Positions 1 through 11,097 of a stretch of DNA of 62,000 nt are shown in pieces. Where the stretch lies: positions 1-62,000 of the forward strand of contig CAUYUJ010011514.1 in NCBI GenBank assembly GCA_963575745.1. Reading direction: 5' to 3'. The translations under genes and the position numbers were made by a program. Each line of letters opens with the position of its first letter. Within the stretch, counting starts at the first letter, position 1. The stretch comes from Prorocentrum cordatum. Lineage: Eukaryota > Sar > Dinophyceae > Prorocentrales > Prorocentraceae. Below the pieces are notes generated by a model that was given only the letters and a program-made list of their open reading frames with translations, ran no database searches and was not told the origin of the DNA.

Positions 1-42
1 TCGTCGTCGTCGTCGTCGTCGTCGTCGCGTCGTCGTCGCTCG

Positions 43-114
<72 letters not shown>

Positions 115-232
115 TCGCGTCGTCATCGTCATCGCCGTCGTCGTCGTCGTGGTCGTTGTCGTCGTCGCTCTCGTCGCCGTCGTCGTCGACGTATTCGTTT
201 TCGTCGTCGTTTTCGTCTCCTCGTCGTCGTTC
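1..232. repeat. (TCG)n trinucleotide repeat
   Basis: Almost uninterrupted TCG repeats with occasional CTCG and TCA variants, decaying rightwards into TTCG-rich DNA. Open frames across it are poly-Ser, poly-Arg or poly-Val artefacts. The window starts inside the tract, so its full length is unknown. Confidence 0.97.
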
Positions 233-291
233 ATTTCCACAGGCACCCGGAGCACCCCGGATCGGCGGCACTGGCCGGAGGCCACTACAAT

Positions 292-330
292 ATATCTATA
301 TATATACACATATATATAGAGAGAGATATC
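292..330. repeat. TA/GA microsatellite
   Basis: Alternating TATA/TACA followed by GAGAGA. It sits directly before the first copy of the dispersed element at 342-1148; the second copy is likewise preceded by a dinucleotide tract (CT, 4396-4556), so the microsatellite may belong to the element's end. Confidence 0.85.
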
Positions 331-341
331 TCCTCATTCTC

Positions 342-1148
342 ATTCACCCTTTCTCCCTTCTCCTTCCCTGTCGCTTGCCAGTCGTCCGGGGGGGTCATGC
401 CAGGCTGCTCCCCCCTGCGGCCTGAGGACCTACGTCTAGGCAACTCTGGGTTGCAAAATGAAATGGTTCCGGCTCGAACACGATGGCTCGTGCTGGGTAG
501 GATCTCGCTGGATATCTCGAGGGAACTCGTGTTGAGGAGAAGCTGATCGACGAGATTGGACTGTGCAAAAAGTGCATGTAAACTTGTTTGGTAAATTCCC
601 CCTCCTTACTGCCTCTCCGAACATCTGCCCAGTGCTTATTGCGTGTTATACGCGCCTGCGGGATTGAGCTCCCCAGCCTCGAAAGCAACCCTCCCTCTGA
701 TTGGAAGTATACATCCGCGGCAGTAGAGGAGGGAAGCATGTTTTGAGCGAGGCTGGGCAAATCAAGCCATGCGCTTCTCTGGCTATAAAACACGATTCAA
801 ATTTGCGGCCATCGCTCCCCTGACAAAAGACACAAACATATATATATATATATAGATATATATATATATAATGAACTGCCTTGTCGGGCGGCCCCACACA
901 TCTCAGTTTCACACCGCTTCAGCTCTAGGAAATTGCGTAGTACGCGGCCGCGGGATTGAACCCCTTGGCCTTCTATTAAAAATCTGTGTTGGGAATCCGT
1001 TGCCACGATACATGGTAATGATGCCGATGAGCGAATGGAAGTAGGCCGTCTGCAACCCAGGAAGGTGGAGGTGATGATGGGCGGACACCACCGCGCCGAG
1101 TCGCCGCACTGGTCCAGCCATTCGGTTCTCACTGCAGGAATGGATGCC
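342..1148 (-). repeat. Dispersed element, copy 1 (possible tRNA-related SINE)
   Basis: Diverged direct duplicate of 4566-5222. Both copies share, in the same order, CACCCTTTC, CGCTGGATATC, TTGTCGGGCGGCCCCACACA, GGGATTGAACCC/AGGATTGAACCC, CCGCTGCCACGATAC-like and GGGCGGACACCACCGCGCCGA segments. On the minus strand near 950-960 the sequence GGTTCAATCC matches a tRNA T-arm / polymerase III B box, and a weak A-box-like stretch lies 25-45 bases upstream of it, which would fit a tRNA-derived SINE. Reading frames are conserved in several frames at once, so nucleotide homology rather than protein selection explains them. This copy is longer because of a TA tract at 837-872. Confidence 0.6.
837..872. 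repeat. (TA)n microsatellite
   Basis: Pure TATATA with one GATA interruption, inside copy 1 of the dispersed element and absent from copy 2. Confidence 0.95.
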
Positions 1149-1289
1149 CTTGAAACTTGTCAGCTGGAGCTGTAGACTGTCGCTAGTTCCCCTCATTATG
1201 TTCGCCCTTCCCCCAAGACCTCCTCTCTCCTCGTCCGCTCTTACCCCTCCCTCCTCGTCATCATTCCTTGCCCCCCCTCTCTCCATCCT

Positions 1290-1740
1290 CAAAATGTAGC
1301 TCTAGCCTTAGCGCCGCGCACATCCGTCTCACAAATTTGTAAGAATTTCACGGATGGAGGGCGTCTTTGTGAAATGTGGTGTTCATCTCAGCACCGCGCA
1401 CATTCGTTTCAACAGTTTACACCTGTTTCCAAGGTTATCGTGGGCAACGTCCCAAAAACGGTGTGTTTGGCACAATGTCGGCTTGTCAGGGCGCGACAGT
1501 TACGTTGACTCGTGTTGAGATCCTGGGAATGGCTTTCTGGTACGATTCTGGGTCGTCGAGACGCAGCTGTATCGGTGACTCGCGGCGTTGACGTCCCAAG
1601 AATGGTGTTCAAACACACTTTGGGATTTTCAAACGAGTGTTTTCCAACGGGGCACCTCCTTCAGTGCAAATGAACCCTTGTAGGGGCCTACGAAGAGGAA
1701 GCTTTGAGGGAGAATGTACTGAATAGTGTTGCTGGGTCTT
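1290..1740 (-). repeat. Inverted partner element, copy 1
   Basis: Read on the minus strand this matches 11098-11560 on the plus strand: CTTCCTCTTCGTAGGCCCCT versus CTCCCTCTTCATAGGCCCCT, then GGAACTGCC/GGAGGTGCC, CGTTGGAA, and TTGGGACGTCAACGCCGCGA versus TTGGGACGTCAACACCGCGA. Both copies are preceded (in element sense) by a GAG/GGA purine tract and followed by CGCGGCGCTAAGG-type units. This is a dispersed transposon-like repeat; no open frame is shared. Confidence 0.75.
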
Positions 1741-1749
1741 AAGTTTACA

Positions 1750-1996
1750 GTGGCCCTCCTCCTCCGCTTCCTCAACCTCCTCCTCCTCCTCCTCGTCCTC
1801 CTCCTTCTCCTCCTCTTCCTCCTCCGCCTCCTCCTCATCCTCCTCCTCTTCCTCAGTTTCATCCTTTTCCTCCTTTGCCTTTTCCTCGTTTTCCTCCTTT
1901 TCCTTTTCCTCCTCCTCTTCCTCCTAATCCTCCTCCTCCTCCTCCTTTCCTCCTCCACCTCCTCCTCCTCCTCCCCCTCCTCCTTTTCCAAATCCT
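1750..1996. repeat. (CTC)n/(TCC)n pyrimidine tract
   Basis: About 245 bases almost free of purines on the plus strand. Frames through it are poly-Leu/Ser/Pro or, on the other strand, poly-Arg/Glu, and are not genes. Confidence 0.95.
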
Positions 1997-2104
1997 CCTG
2001 TGACTTACACCCTATTATTGTGTTTTTTTGTCGGCAGCAGATGTGGCAGCATCTCGCGGCAACCACTGAGGCGGAACGCCAGAAAACAAGAAATACTGAC
2101 AGAC

Positions 2105-2385
2105 TAACCAAAAGTGGGACAGAGACAGAGACAGACAGACACACACACAGGCAGTGGTAGACACAGACACAAAGACAGACGCAACGACAGAAAGACAGAA
2201 AGCGACAGAGCGACAGCAATAGAGAGAGAAGGGAGGGGGGGAAGAAAAAAAAAAAAAAAAAAAAACGAGAGCGAGAGCGAGAGCCACCGGCGCGAGAGAA
2301 AGGGCGTGGGCGAGGGCGAGGGAGAAGGCAACCGCGAAAGCGAGGGCGAGAAAGAGACAGAGAGAGGGAGAGACAGAAATGACCC
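2105..2385. repeat. Purine-rich GACAGA/GAGCGA tract with poly-A
   Basis: GACAGA, CACACA, GAGCGA and GAGAGG microsatellites with an uninterrupted A run near 2246-2265. No coding feature is supported here. Confidence 0.9.
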
Positions 2386-2485
2386 GCTTTCCCGCCTGCA
2401 TCCTCCCTCCCCTCTCCTAATTGCCCCTGCCCTCGTCCCTCCTCCTCGCATCTTCCTGCTTCATCCATATGTGATGTGATCTCTG

Positions 2486-2735
2486 CTTATTCCCTACCTA
2501 GGCTCTGCCTAGAAGGGTTATTACTCTCTGGGCTTAAAGGGGCCGGGCACTGGAAAGCGCCCCGGGCGGTTCCCCCTGTATCCGCCCCGAGGTTCCCGCA
2601 GCTACGTCCCCTTACCTTAGCGTTGCCTATCTCATCTTAGCTTAGCTTCTTCCCTACCTAGGCTCTGCCTAGAAGGGTTCTTACTTTACAGCTTAAAGGG
2701 GCCGGGCAGCCCGCGGTTCCCCCAGCTGCGCCCCC
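2486..2735 (+). repeat. Two-copy direct repeat (about 162 bp spacing)
   Basis: The block TTCCCTACCTAGGCTCTGCC followed by TAGAAGGGTT, TTACT and GGCTTAAAGGGGCCGGGCA occurs at about 2489-2551 and again at about 2651-2710. CCTAGGCTCTGCCTAGAAGG can fold (CCTAGG and CTAG arms). The second copy runs directly into the TTAGC satellite. Function unknown. Confidence 0.85.
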
Positions 2736-4335
2736 TTTGCTTAGCTTAGCTTAGCCTAGCTTAACTTAGCTTAGATTAGCTTAGCTTAGTTTAGCCCAGC
2801 TTAGCTTAGCCTAGCCTATCTAGCTTAGCTTACCTTAGCTTACCTTAGCTTACCTTAGCTCAGCTTATTTAGATTAGCGGAGCGCAGCAGTAGCATAGCA
2901 CAGCAGATCATAACATAGCATAGCACATCATAGCATAGCATAGCATAGCATAGCATGTCATAGCATAGTGCAGCATAGCATAGCGCAACATAGCATAACA
3001 TATCATAGCATGGCATAACATAGCATAGCATAGCATAACATAACATAGCGCAGCAAATCATAGCATAGCTTTAGCATAGTTTTGCTTAGCATAGCACGCC
3101 ACTGCACAGCACAGCATAGCAAAGCATAGCATATCATAGCATAGCATAGCATAGCGTAGCTTAGCATGCATAGCACAGTATAGAGCAGCATAACATAGCG
3201 TGGTAGAGCGCAACATAGCACGGCATAGCATAGCATAGCATAGCGCAGCATAGCATCTCCTGGAATAGCAAAAGCAAAGCAAAATAAACAGCAAAAGCAA
3301 AAGCAATAGCAAAGGCAAGGCAGTGCAAGGCAAAACAAAAACCAATGCGAAAGTGTAGATATAGATGTAGATGTAGGTGTAGGTGTAGACGTGGATGTAG
3401 GTGTAGGTGTAGATGTAGATGTAGATGTAGATGTATGTGTAGGTGTAGGTGTAGATGTAGATGTAGATGTGAGTCTCGCTGTTGATGTTGATGTAGATGT
3501 AGATGCAGATGTAGATGTTAATGTAGATGTCGGTGTATATGTAGATGCTGCTTTCCTAGATGCTCCAACTCCTGGGTAGGGTCGCACTGGAGAAATTTCA
3601 TATTAGCTTAGCTTACCTTCATCTTAGCTCAGGTCTATATTAGCTTAGCTTACCTTCATCTTAGCTGCACTGAGCTTTAGCATAGCAGAGCACAGCACAG
3701 CATAGCATAGCGTAGCATAGCATAGCGCAGCACAGCATATCACAGCATATCACAGCATAGCCCAGCACAGCATAGCATAGCGCAGCATAGCAAAGCATGG
3801 CATAGCATCGGGCAGCACAGCGCAGCACAGCATGACACAGCGAAGCATAGCATAGCATAGCATAGCATAGCATAGCAGAGTATACCATAGCATAGCAGCA
3901 ACGCAAAGGCAAAGCAACAGCAGCGACAGCGAAGCAAAGCACAAGCAACACAAAGCAATGCGCGATAGATGCCGAGCTAGCCTCGACGGCCGGACCGGAG
4001 CTTAGCTTAGCTTTAGCAAAGCGCAACGCTGCATTAGCATAGCACAGCATTGCATAGCATAGCACAACATAGCCAATCATAGCATAGCATAACATAGCAT
4101 AGCGCAGCATAGCATAGCATCGCATAGTATAGCATAGCATAGCATAGCCCAGCTTAGCACAGAATGGCATAACCTAGCATAGTTTAGCATAGCACGGCGC
4201 AGCATGACATTGCATAGCTCAGCATAGAATTTCATAGCAAAGCGCAGCATAACATAGCATAGCATAGCATGGCACAGCATAGCGCAGCATAGCATGGCAT
4301 ATCATATCATAGCATAGCATAGCATAATAACACAT
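2735..4335. repeat. TTAGC / ATAGC pentanucleotide satellite
   Basis: Long degenerate array of the 5-mers TTAGC (2735-2880, 3600-3665) and ATAGC/GCATA (2885-3262, 3672-3895, 4020-4335), broken by AAAGC-rich spacers at 3265-3345 and 3895-3960 and by the GATGTA hexamer block. The 5-base period makes long MLCYA-type frames that are artefacts. The motif differs from the usual TTTAGGG telomere repeat, so an interstitial telomere is not indicated. The phrase GGGTCGCACTGG(A/G)GAAAT closes two sub-blocks, near 3578 and 4367. Confidence 0.93.
3350..3562. repeat. (GATGTA)n hexanucleotide repeat
   Basis: About 35 degenerate copies of GATGTA/GGTGTA, nested between two pentamer satellite blocks. The shift from a 5-base to a 6-base period is abrupt. 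Confidence 0.95.
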
Positions 4336-4395
4336 ACTGTCCTCCGAGGGGCAACTTATAGGTCGGGTCGCACTGGGGAAATGCAAATGTCTCGT

Positions 4396-4468
4396 TCTAT
4401 TGCTCTCTCTCTCTCTCTTTCTCTCTCTCCTCACTCATTATATTTTCATCTCTCCCTCTTCCTCCCTC

Positions 4469-4545
<77 letters not shown>

Positions 4546-4556
4546 CTCCCTCTCTT
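4396..4556. repeat. (CT)n microsatellite
   Basis: Nearly pure CT dinucleotide with some TCC interruptions, immediately upstream of the second copy of the dispersed element. Confidence 0.95.
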
Positions 4557-4565
4557 GAAATATCC

Positions 4566-5222
4566 CCCATCACCCTTTCCCCCCTCCTCCCTCCCTGACG
4601 CTTGCACATCGCCGCCTCGGGGTTTCATTTTGGGCTGTACCCGCTGCGGCCTGAATACCTACGCACGGGCAACACGGGGTCGCAAAAATTGATGGCCCCA
4701 GTTCGCACACGACGTTCCATGCCGGGCGGGGCCGCGCTGGATATCGCGAAAGAACTCACGTTGAGGAGAAATGGTCGGCGAGCTACACTCCTTCTAGCTT
4801 GGAAGCATACGCGTGCGGCGGCGGAGGGAAGCGCGTTTTGGGCAAGCATGGGGAAATGGAGCCACGTGCTTCAATCGCAATAAAGCATTGCCCAATTTCG
4901 CGACCAGCGCCTCCGCGGCAAAAGCCATAAGTAATAAATCATGGCGTGTCTTGTCGGGCGGCCCCACACACCCCAGTTCGTCGCTGCGTCAGCCCCAGCC
5001 GACATTGCGCGGCACGCGCCCGCAGGATTGAACCCTCTGGCATTGCATACAACATCTGCGCCACGAATCCGCTGCCACGATACGCGGGAAGGATGCCGAC
5101 GAGCAAATAGAAGCGGATCGTCTGCGACCCAGGAAAGTGCAGATGGCGATGGGCGGACACCACCGCGCCGATTCGCCGCGCTGGCCGAGCCATCCGATTC
5201 CCCCAGCAGGAGTGGATGCCAC
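4566..5222 (-). repeat. Dispersed element, copy 2
   Basis: Direct-orientation homologue of 342-1148, about 150 bp shorter. The minus-strand B-box-like motif GGTTCAATCC is at about 5022-5031. Both ends coincide with the ends of copy 1 (CACCCTTTC on the left, GGA(A/G)TGGATGCC on the right), which supports a defined mobile unit. I did not find obvious target-site duplications by eye. Confidence 0.6.
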
Positions 5223-5229
5223 TTGTCGA

Positions 5230-6880
5230 CGCAATGAGCCTTTTCACCACAAGCGGTCGCGCCCCGCTGCGGGCAAGTCACAAAAAGCCGAAACCCCCCT
5301 CCGCCCTAGAGTCGGGAGGGCTTGTGCCAGACAACGGCGTCGGGAAGGGAGGTAGGCGGATGTGGCAGCAGTGATCTTCAACGCTGCTACCTCACTGATC
5401 CCCCCCCCATCTTCCCTGCACTTCGCCCGCCCGCGCGGTGGGCGGGCACGCGCCTAAAAAGGCAGACCTCCACTGGAGGCAGATGTGATCCGCGGATGGG
5501 ACCAACGGAATCCTCGACCGGAGGCTGAAACGAACTGTTCTCCACCCGAGGAATGAACTATTCCGCGGGAGACGACCTCCACTGGCGGATAGCGCTGATC
5601 GAACGCAGCAGGCGCGACGTCGAGCGCCCCGCTCGCGCGATCGGGCGACGCCACCCCGCCCCTCGCACTACCTGGCGGCCGCCACTGGCGGCGTCGCCCG
5701 CCAGGCCCCCCGGCGCCCGCCCCGCGGGATACCGTCAGCAAGGAAACAGAGGCACCGATTGCCCCAGCGGCCTGCCTGGAAGCACAAGCGGCACACGCCG
5801 TGCCCCAGCAGCTCCAAGGGAATGCCCCCCGCGGCGAACTGGCCCTCTGAGACTGCGGAGGCACCGCCCTTGCGCCCCTTCCTGGGCCCCCCGCTGACAG
5901 GTCCACTCCTCTTGCCCATACCCCCGGGCCCCTTGCCCCCCACCCCGGTCGCTCCCGACGCGGCGGCCCGCGGCGGAGCAGCTCGCCCCTGAGGCCCCCC
6001 AGCCTGCTGCGGCCGCACCAGAGGACGACCCGCGACGGACAGGCGCTTCGCACTGTACTGCGGCAGCCTCTTCTTCCCCCATGTCTGCGCTGCCGCGCTC
6101 CGACGAGGCCGACACCCCCTCGCTGCTCGACGCAAACAGATGGCGATGCACGATCGTCTCGGGCGCCTTCGCCTGCGCCCTCGCCCAGCGGGCCTGCCCC
6201 TTCCTCAGCTTCCCGGCGCAATCCGAGCGGCGGGCAGCCTGCCTGCCGATAACGAGCACCCAATAGGTCGTCGCTGCCGGGAACTATTCCTGCAAAGCAA
6301 CCACCAGGCCCCACCGCGCGAACTTCTTTCCGCCCCGAAACTCGTCGTTCCAGCGCTCGGCCAGGCCCCCCAAGGCGAACGGCGGTTGTCGCGCCGGATA
6401 ACCCGGGCGCGCCACGCGGAGGAAGTTCACGAGCCAGGGGAGCCAGCGGCTCTCGCCCAGACACTGGGCCACCGCACGGTCGAACGCAAGCCACTGATCG
6501 TCCACTTCCAGACCCTCCTCCTCGCCCGCGACCACTGCCCGACTCCTCCTTGACCGCGACGCTCTCCGCGCGAGGCGGCGTCCGACTGCGGCCCGACCGC
6601 TCTGCGTCGCGACCCGACGGGGGCGACGCCCGCGCGCCGTCGAGCACCCATGGCAACGGGGCAGGCAGTCGGCGGCTCGCGCGCGCAGGCGCTCGCTTGG
6701 GCCCCAGCGGCTGCGCGGCGCGCACTGTCACAGGAGGGGGAGAGGACAAGATGGGACGGAGGACCTCGCTGCTTCTCGCCACCTGCCGCCATGCCTCGCT
6801 CAATAGCCTGGGCGCCAATTTCACGCACGCCCGTTCGACTCGCCCCCATAAACTCCCGCACCGTCGCTCAGACCCCCTTA
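5230..6880 (-). other. GC-rich segment with long minus-strand frame, no recognised gene
   Basis: A minus-strand frame of 456 residues (5454-6824) is open, but its composition (Arg, Gly, Ala, Ser rich) is what any stop-poor GC-rich sequence gives. A second minus frame at 6284-6535 is more protein-like, with several Trp and aromatic residues. The segment lies downstream of the copia RNase H, where the 3' end of the element would be, but no LTR was recognised. About 5290-5450 shows nothing beyond a C8 run. Confidence 0.35.
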
Positions 6881-6882
6881 CG

Positions 6883-7690
6883 TTAACCGTCTGATATCAT
6901 CCACCGGCCAGGTAACCACCTCAGCCCCCCTTTGCTTTCATCTCTTTGCGGGCCGCGCAACGCGTGGGATTTCCGCGCGGCGAGCCCCGCAGCGTCGCGC
7001 CGATCGACTGGGGCATTACCTTCGATCTTCACATGATCGCACAAGCCCCAACAGTCGGTGAACAGCGCAAGCGGCATCTGCGCCTCGCCGCACTCCACCA
7101 CCAGCGCGTGGCTCAATCCGCGCAGGGCCTCGCACTGGATCGCCCGGGTGATGTAGTAGGCCATGCGATGGCCCAAGGACGGACATTGGCTGCTCTTCCT
7201 GCCCCGCACAGTCCAGGTCGACAGCTGCCACCACCACGCCGGTCAGTGTTCTGACCGCGCGACGATCGAACCCCCTGAGATCCTCGCCCTTCTCAAGGAG
7301 TTCGCTGACATTGCCGTGGAGCGAGGAGTCGCGCCAGTAGCACACCCCCACGCGGCCCTTGATAGGCACGTTTCTCAACCGGGTGTCGCGGCTGGCCATG
7401 AGGCCCCTGCTACATGCGCTCAGCTCCCGGGCGTCCGCATGGGTGGGCTCCTGCTGCAGCTACTGGAAGCGGTTCGTCTCGGGGGGTATATCTATCCGGC
7501 ACTGTCTGGTCAGCCAGCAGGGAAGCCACCGCCGACTGAAACTCTGCTCTGCCGAGCGGGGCGAGCGGCGTCTCCCCTTTCTCTGTCCGACCACAGTTGA
7601 CCTCCTCCAGGCGCCCGCCAATAAACTCTGGCATGCTGACCTCGACGCGGCCCCTGTTCACCTTGACCCGACGGCCGGTGCAGAGGTCGC
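6883..7690 (-). pseudogene. Copia polymerase thumb and RNase H, frameshifted
   Basis: CTGRRVKVNRGRVEVSMPEF and AEFQSAVASLL form the connection after the polymerase. RNase H follows: RVGVCYWRDSSLHGN (first Asp), AIQCEALRGLSHALV (Glu), LFTDCWGLCDHVK (third acidic residue), and LRWLPGRWMISDG just before a stop where ADGLTK is expected. The terminal DGLTK box can be read if one T is restored at about 6892, so a single-base deletion created the stop. At least one more frame change lies near 7200. Confidence 0.82.
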
Positions 7691-8037
7691 CGTTGGCCTG
7701 TCCTGCAACTACTAATGTCCAGGACCCAAACGGGGCCCTTTCCATGAGCTTGTTGGAGCTTGGCCTCCTTGCCCCGCATTCCCGCACTGCCATCGCGCGC
7801 GATCACGCAGCCATCCACGCGGACGATCAAGATACCAGCAAGATGGTCGGCCAGGTAGGAGGCGGAAGAATACCGCGTCCAGCCGCAACTGCTCTCCGCC
7901 CATTTCTTCGAACAGGGCCTTGCGAAAGGCGTTGAACCGCGCTCGCGGGGTGTCCTGCAGCCCCATACATTCCTTGCAGCTGGCCCGGCCCTAGCCTGGG
8001 CAGGCCGCCTCTCGGCCGTCGCACACACACGAACACA

Positions 8038-8114
<77 letters not shown>

Positions 8115-8500
8115 ACACCGCCCCGTGGCCCTGGCGCGGCCCCCCCGGAAGCAGGCGCTCGAGATGCACTGGGGAAGGCACCCGAGATTCGCGGACAGCT
8201 GCTGAAGGCGCTGACACCGGACCGCTACACCGTGGGGGCGTCGGTCTCGACCGCCCCCGACTCCGCGCCAGGGCCACGTCGGCCCTGCACGCACAGCCGG
8301 GCTTTCTCTTCACCGGGAACGGGGTCCCGGCGACGCGCAGACCGCGCCCATGTCTTCTTGTTTCATGTCGCTGCCGAGATTTCGCCGACGATCCACTGTT
8401 CGCAGCACCTCCTGCGCCTCATCTGGCTCCAGCACAGCCACGCACCTATACCGCAGCAACGAGCCCCATTCCCTCCCGATCGCCGCGCGAAAGTCCCCAC
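7690..8500 (-). pseudogene. Copia reverse transcriptase (RVT_2), disrupted
   Basis: Visible pieces in order: EWGSLLRYRCVAVLEPDEAQ; ARLCVQGR followed by ETDAPTV (fingers); LSANLGCLPQCISSACFRGG, the palm A region in which the catalytic Asp of the usual DV.SAFL is not seen; the CA tract; LQGMYG and DTPRARFNAFRKALFEEMG; then LAGILIVRVDGCVIARDG, the palm C region where the canonical VDD is VDG. Loss of catalytic Asp residues in both A and C boxes plus frameshifts means the polymerase is inactive. Confidence 0.85.
8022..8119. repeat. (CA)n microsatellite inside the copia polymerase
   Basis: About 95 bases of CA repeats lying between the palm A remnant and the MYGLQDTPR segment. On the minus strand it translates as Cys-Val repeats, so it must have arisen or expanded after the element died. 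Confidence 0.97.
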
Positions 8501-9400
8501 GACGCGTCGGTGCGATTTCTCCCCACTTCATCTCTCGATCTTGGGTCTCACGGCCCGGCATGGCGGACCCCACCCCCCTGTGATACGCCGACAACACTTC
8601 GTGCAGGGGTCGAGAACCGACATGCTCGGGCCCGCCCACGCGCCCCATCGTCGCGGGCACTTCATCTGCGGCGAGCGTCGGATCGCGCCTCTGCTCCTTC
8701 TCTTCTTCGAACAGCATGAGCACGCGGTCGGCAGGGGGGCGGGGTACTTCGCTGGGATTGATCATCTGAGCCCACCGGACCCGGCGCCGGGCGCAGCGCC
8801 ATCTCCCCCCGTGCTTCTCATGGGCGGCGAGCAGCGGCCACTTCTCCGAGGGGCGCCGTCCCGCGGGCGTCACCCTGGCACAGGCATCGCACAGACTCTG
8901 GACGGTTTGTCCCTGCTCGGTCAGGGCCAAGCCCAGGGCGTGAGCGCACCGCGCCAGCTCCGGGGGGAGGCCCGAGGGCAGTCCGCTCCCCTGCGCGGCC
9001 CCAGGAGGCGCGGCGGCGTCGCCCACGACGTCTTCGTCTTCGATCCCTGCCGCCGCTGGAGCGCCCCCCCCCCGCCGAGGGAAAGGGCCCTTCGTCGGTT
9101 TCCCCCGGCACCACGGCACCGGCCGCTCGGGATTCAGCCCCGTCAAATCCTGGAACTCCTCGCAACTCATCACCTGACGGATCTCGTCGAGCGACCTGCA
9201 CAGCCCCCCGTTTTCTGCCAGATGTTCCTCGTCGGCACCAAGCGGCCTCGCGTGGAAACAGCCTCCCGCCATGCAGCACCCACACGCTGTCGCTTTGCCG
9301 GCCGAGCACTGTAGCAGGGCCAAACCGTTCTGGCCCGTTCACTCGGCGGCCCTTTTCTGCGCGGAAGGGCCGGAAGAAGAACGCCAAACCCCCCTCCACT
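8500..9400 (-). pseudogene. Copia integrase C-terminal tail and linker
   Basis: A frame within 9537-8818 reads FFRPFRAEKGRRVNGPERFG and then DSVWVLHGGRLF, the small beta-barrel that follows integrase in copia elements of this kind. An overlapping frame at 9323-8310 continues with EIRQVMSCEEFQDLTGLNPE and ends in FRAAIGREWGSLLRYRCVAV, the start of the polymerase region. The linker between is low-complexity. Frame changes are needed to pass from one to the other. Confidence 0.75.
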
Positions 9401-10130
9401 TCAGCCCTTGGGGTTGGCGCGGCTCCGCGCGGCCACTGTTCGCCGGACCAGCTCTTGGCTCCTTGTCCTGATGAGGGACTGCCAGCAATGCTCGCGGACC
9501 CTGAGACGCCTTGCCAGCGGGCCACCCTCCTCAGCAACGCAGGGCCAGTAGCTCACCGCCTTGCCTTCGTGCCAACATTCGCCCACCAGCTTCATCTTCT
9601 GCCCGAATAGAAGCAGAGACGGGCCGTAGCAGCACTGGCCCGGGAAGCGATTCAGAGCGGAGGCCGTCTCCCAGGGAAGGGTCTTCATGTCGTTCGGGCC
9701 GCTGCAGGCCCCATGCCGGATCCTCTTTTTCGTTACACCTTTTGCCCCCTGAATAGTTCGCTCCACCTTGCCCTCCTGCCAAAGGGCACACGCTGCGGTC
9801 GGGTCGCAGGCACTTCCGCCGCGCGACGGAGCGCCCACAAAGCTGCCGCTCACGAGCCCCCAGTCGCTGTCGGACACAAGCTGGTCGGGCGGACTGGCCT
9901 GGGGCAACCGCAGTATTTCAGGCCGCCCCCACAGCTCTTCACGCCGCGTGTCTGCACGTGCCCGATCGCGCAGTATCCCGCGGCCACGTCAGGCACCAGC
10001 ATGAACCACCAGCCTTCACCACTCTGATCGCAGACCTTGAACACGTCCGCCTGGGTCACCTCGCCGAACGTCAGATCGCTCTGGCGCAGGCGGGCTGGGC
10101 GCGGAGGTCGCTTAAGAGGTCGCACCGACA
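9401..10130 (-). pseudogene. Copia integrase core (rve), frameshifted
   Basis: The first part (about 10120-9850) contains QADVFKVCDQSGEGWWFMLV, matching the first strands and first catalytic Asp of a retroviral-type integrase. The second part, in another frame (9907-9401), contains VSDSDWGLVSG (second Asp), KVERTIQGAK (catalytic Glu), and then ASALNRFPG and LLFGQKMKL, the usual post-catalytic helix and P.LLFG motif. A D-D-E triad is therefore visible, but a frameshift between the first and second Asp, near 9900, destroys the frame. Its role would have been strand transfer of element cDNA into the genome. Confidence 0.85.
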
Positions 10131-10143
10131 TGTTATACCCCCT

Positions 10144-10875
<732 letters not shown>

Positions 10876-10989
10876 GCGCGCCCCCCAACGTGTCCTCTCG
10901 AGGTCACCTCAAGGTCGCGCCAGTGAAGAGAGCCATCCAGGGGGAGGGCGGGGGCGCCAGCCATGGCAAGCTCAGGGGCCACCGCCACG

Positions 10990-11092
10990 CGCCTCTGAAC
11001 ACGGGAGGGAAGGAGAGAGGGAGGGAGGGAGGGAGAGAGGGAAGGAGAGAAAGAGGGACAGAGGGAGGAGGAGGAGGAGGAGGAGGAGGAAG
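10990..11092. repeat. GGGA/GGA purine tract
   Basis: GAGGGAGGGAGGGA passing into GGAGGAGGA. It precedes the plus-strand copy of the inverted-partner element, as a GAG tract precedes the minus-strand copy. Confidence 0.9.
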
Positions 11093-11097
11093 ACCGG

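Larger units (their letters stand above)
6883..10130 (-). mobile_element. Decayed Ty1/copia LTR retrotransposon
   Basis: On the minus strand the order is integrase core, integrase C-terminal GGRLF tail, reverse transcriptase, RNase H. Integrase before reverse transcriptase is the diagnostic order of Ty1/copia (Pseudoviridae-like) elements rather than gypsy. All domains are recognisable but spread over three frames with stops, the polymerase is interrupted by a CA microsatellite and its active-site residues are altered, so the copy is dead. Neither LTR, the primer-binding site nor a gag region was identified; upstream sequence is lost in the CTC/ATC simple repeats. Confidence 0.85.

Noticed and set aside
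945-1010. tRNA gene at the B-box-like site
   Set aside because: Acceptor and D arms do not pair convincingly and the T stem has mismatches; a SINE remnant fits better.
2735-2880. Interstitial telomere
   Set aside because: Unit is TTAGC, not TTTAGGG or TTAGGG.
2855-4295. Frames rich in MLCYA repeats
   Set aside because: Direct result of a 5-base repeat read in threes.
5454-6824. 456-residue minus frame as a gene
   Set aside because: Arg/Gly/Ser-rich without motifs; neighbouring frames are equally open, as expected at this GC content.
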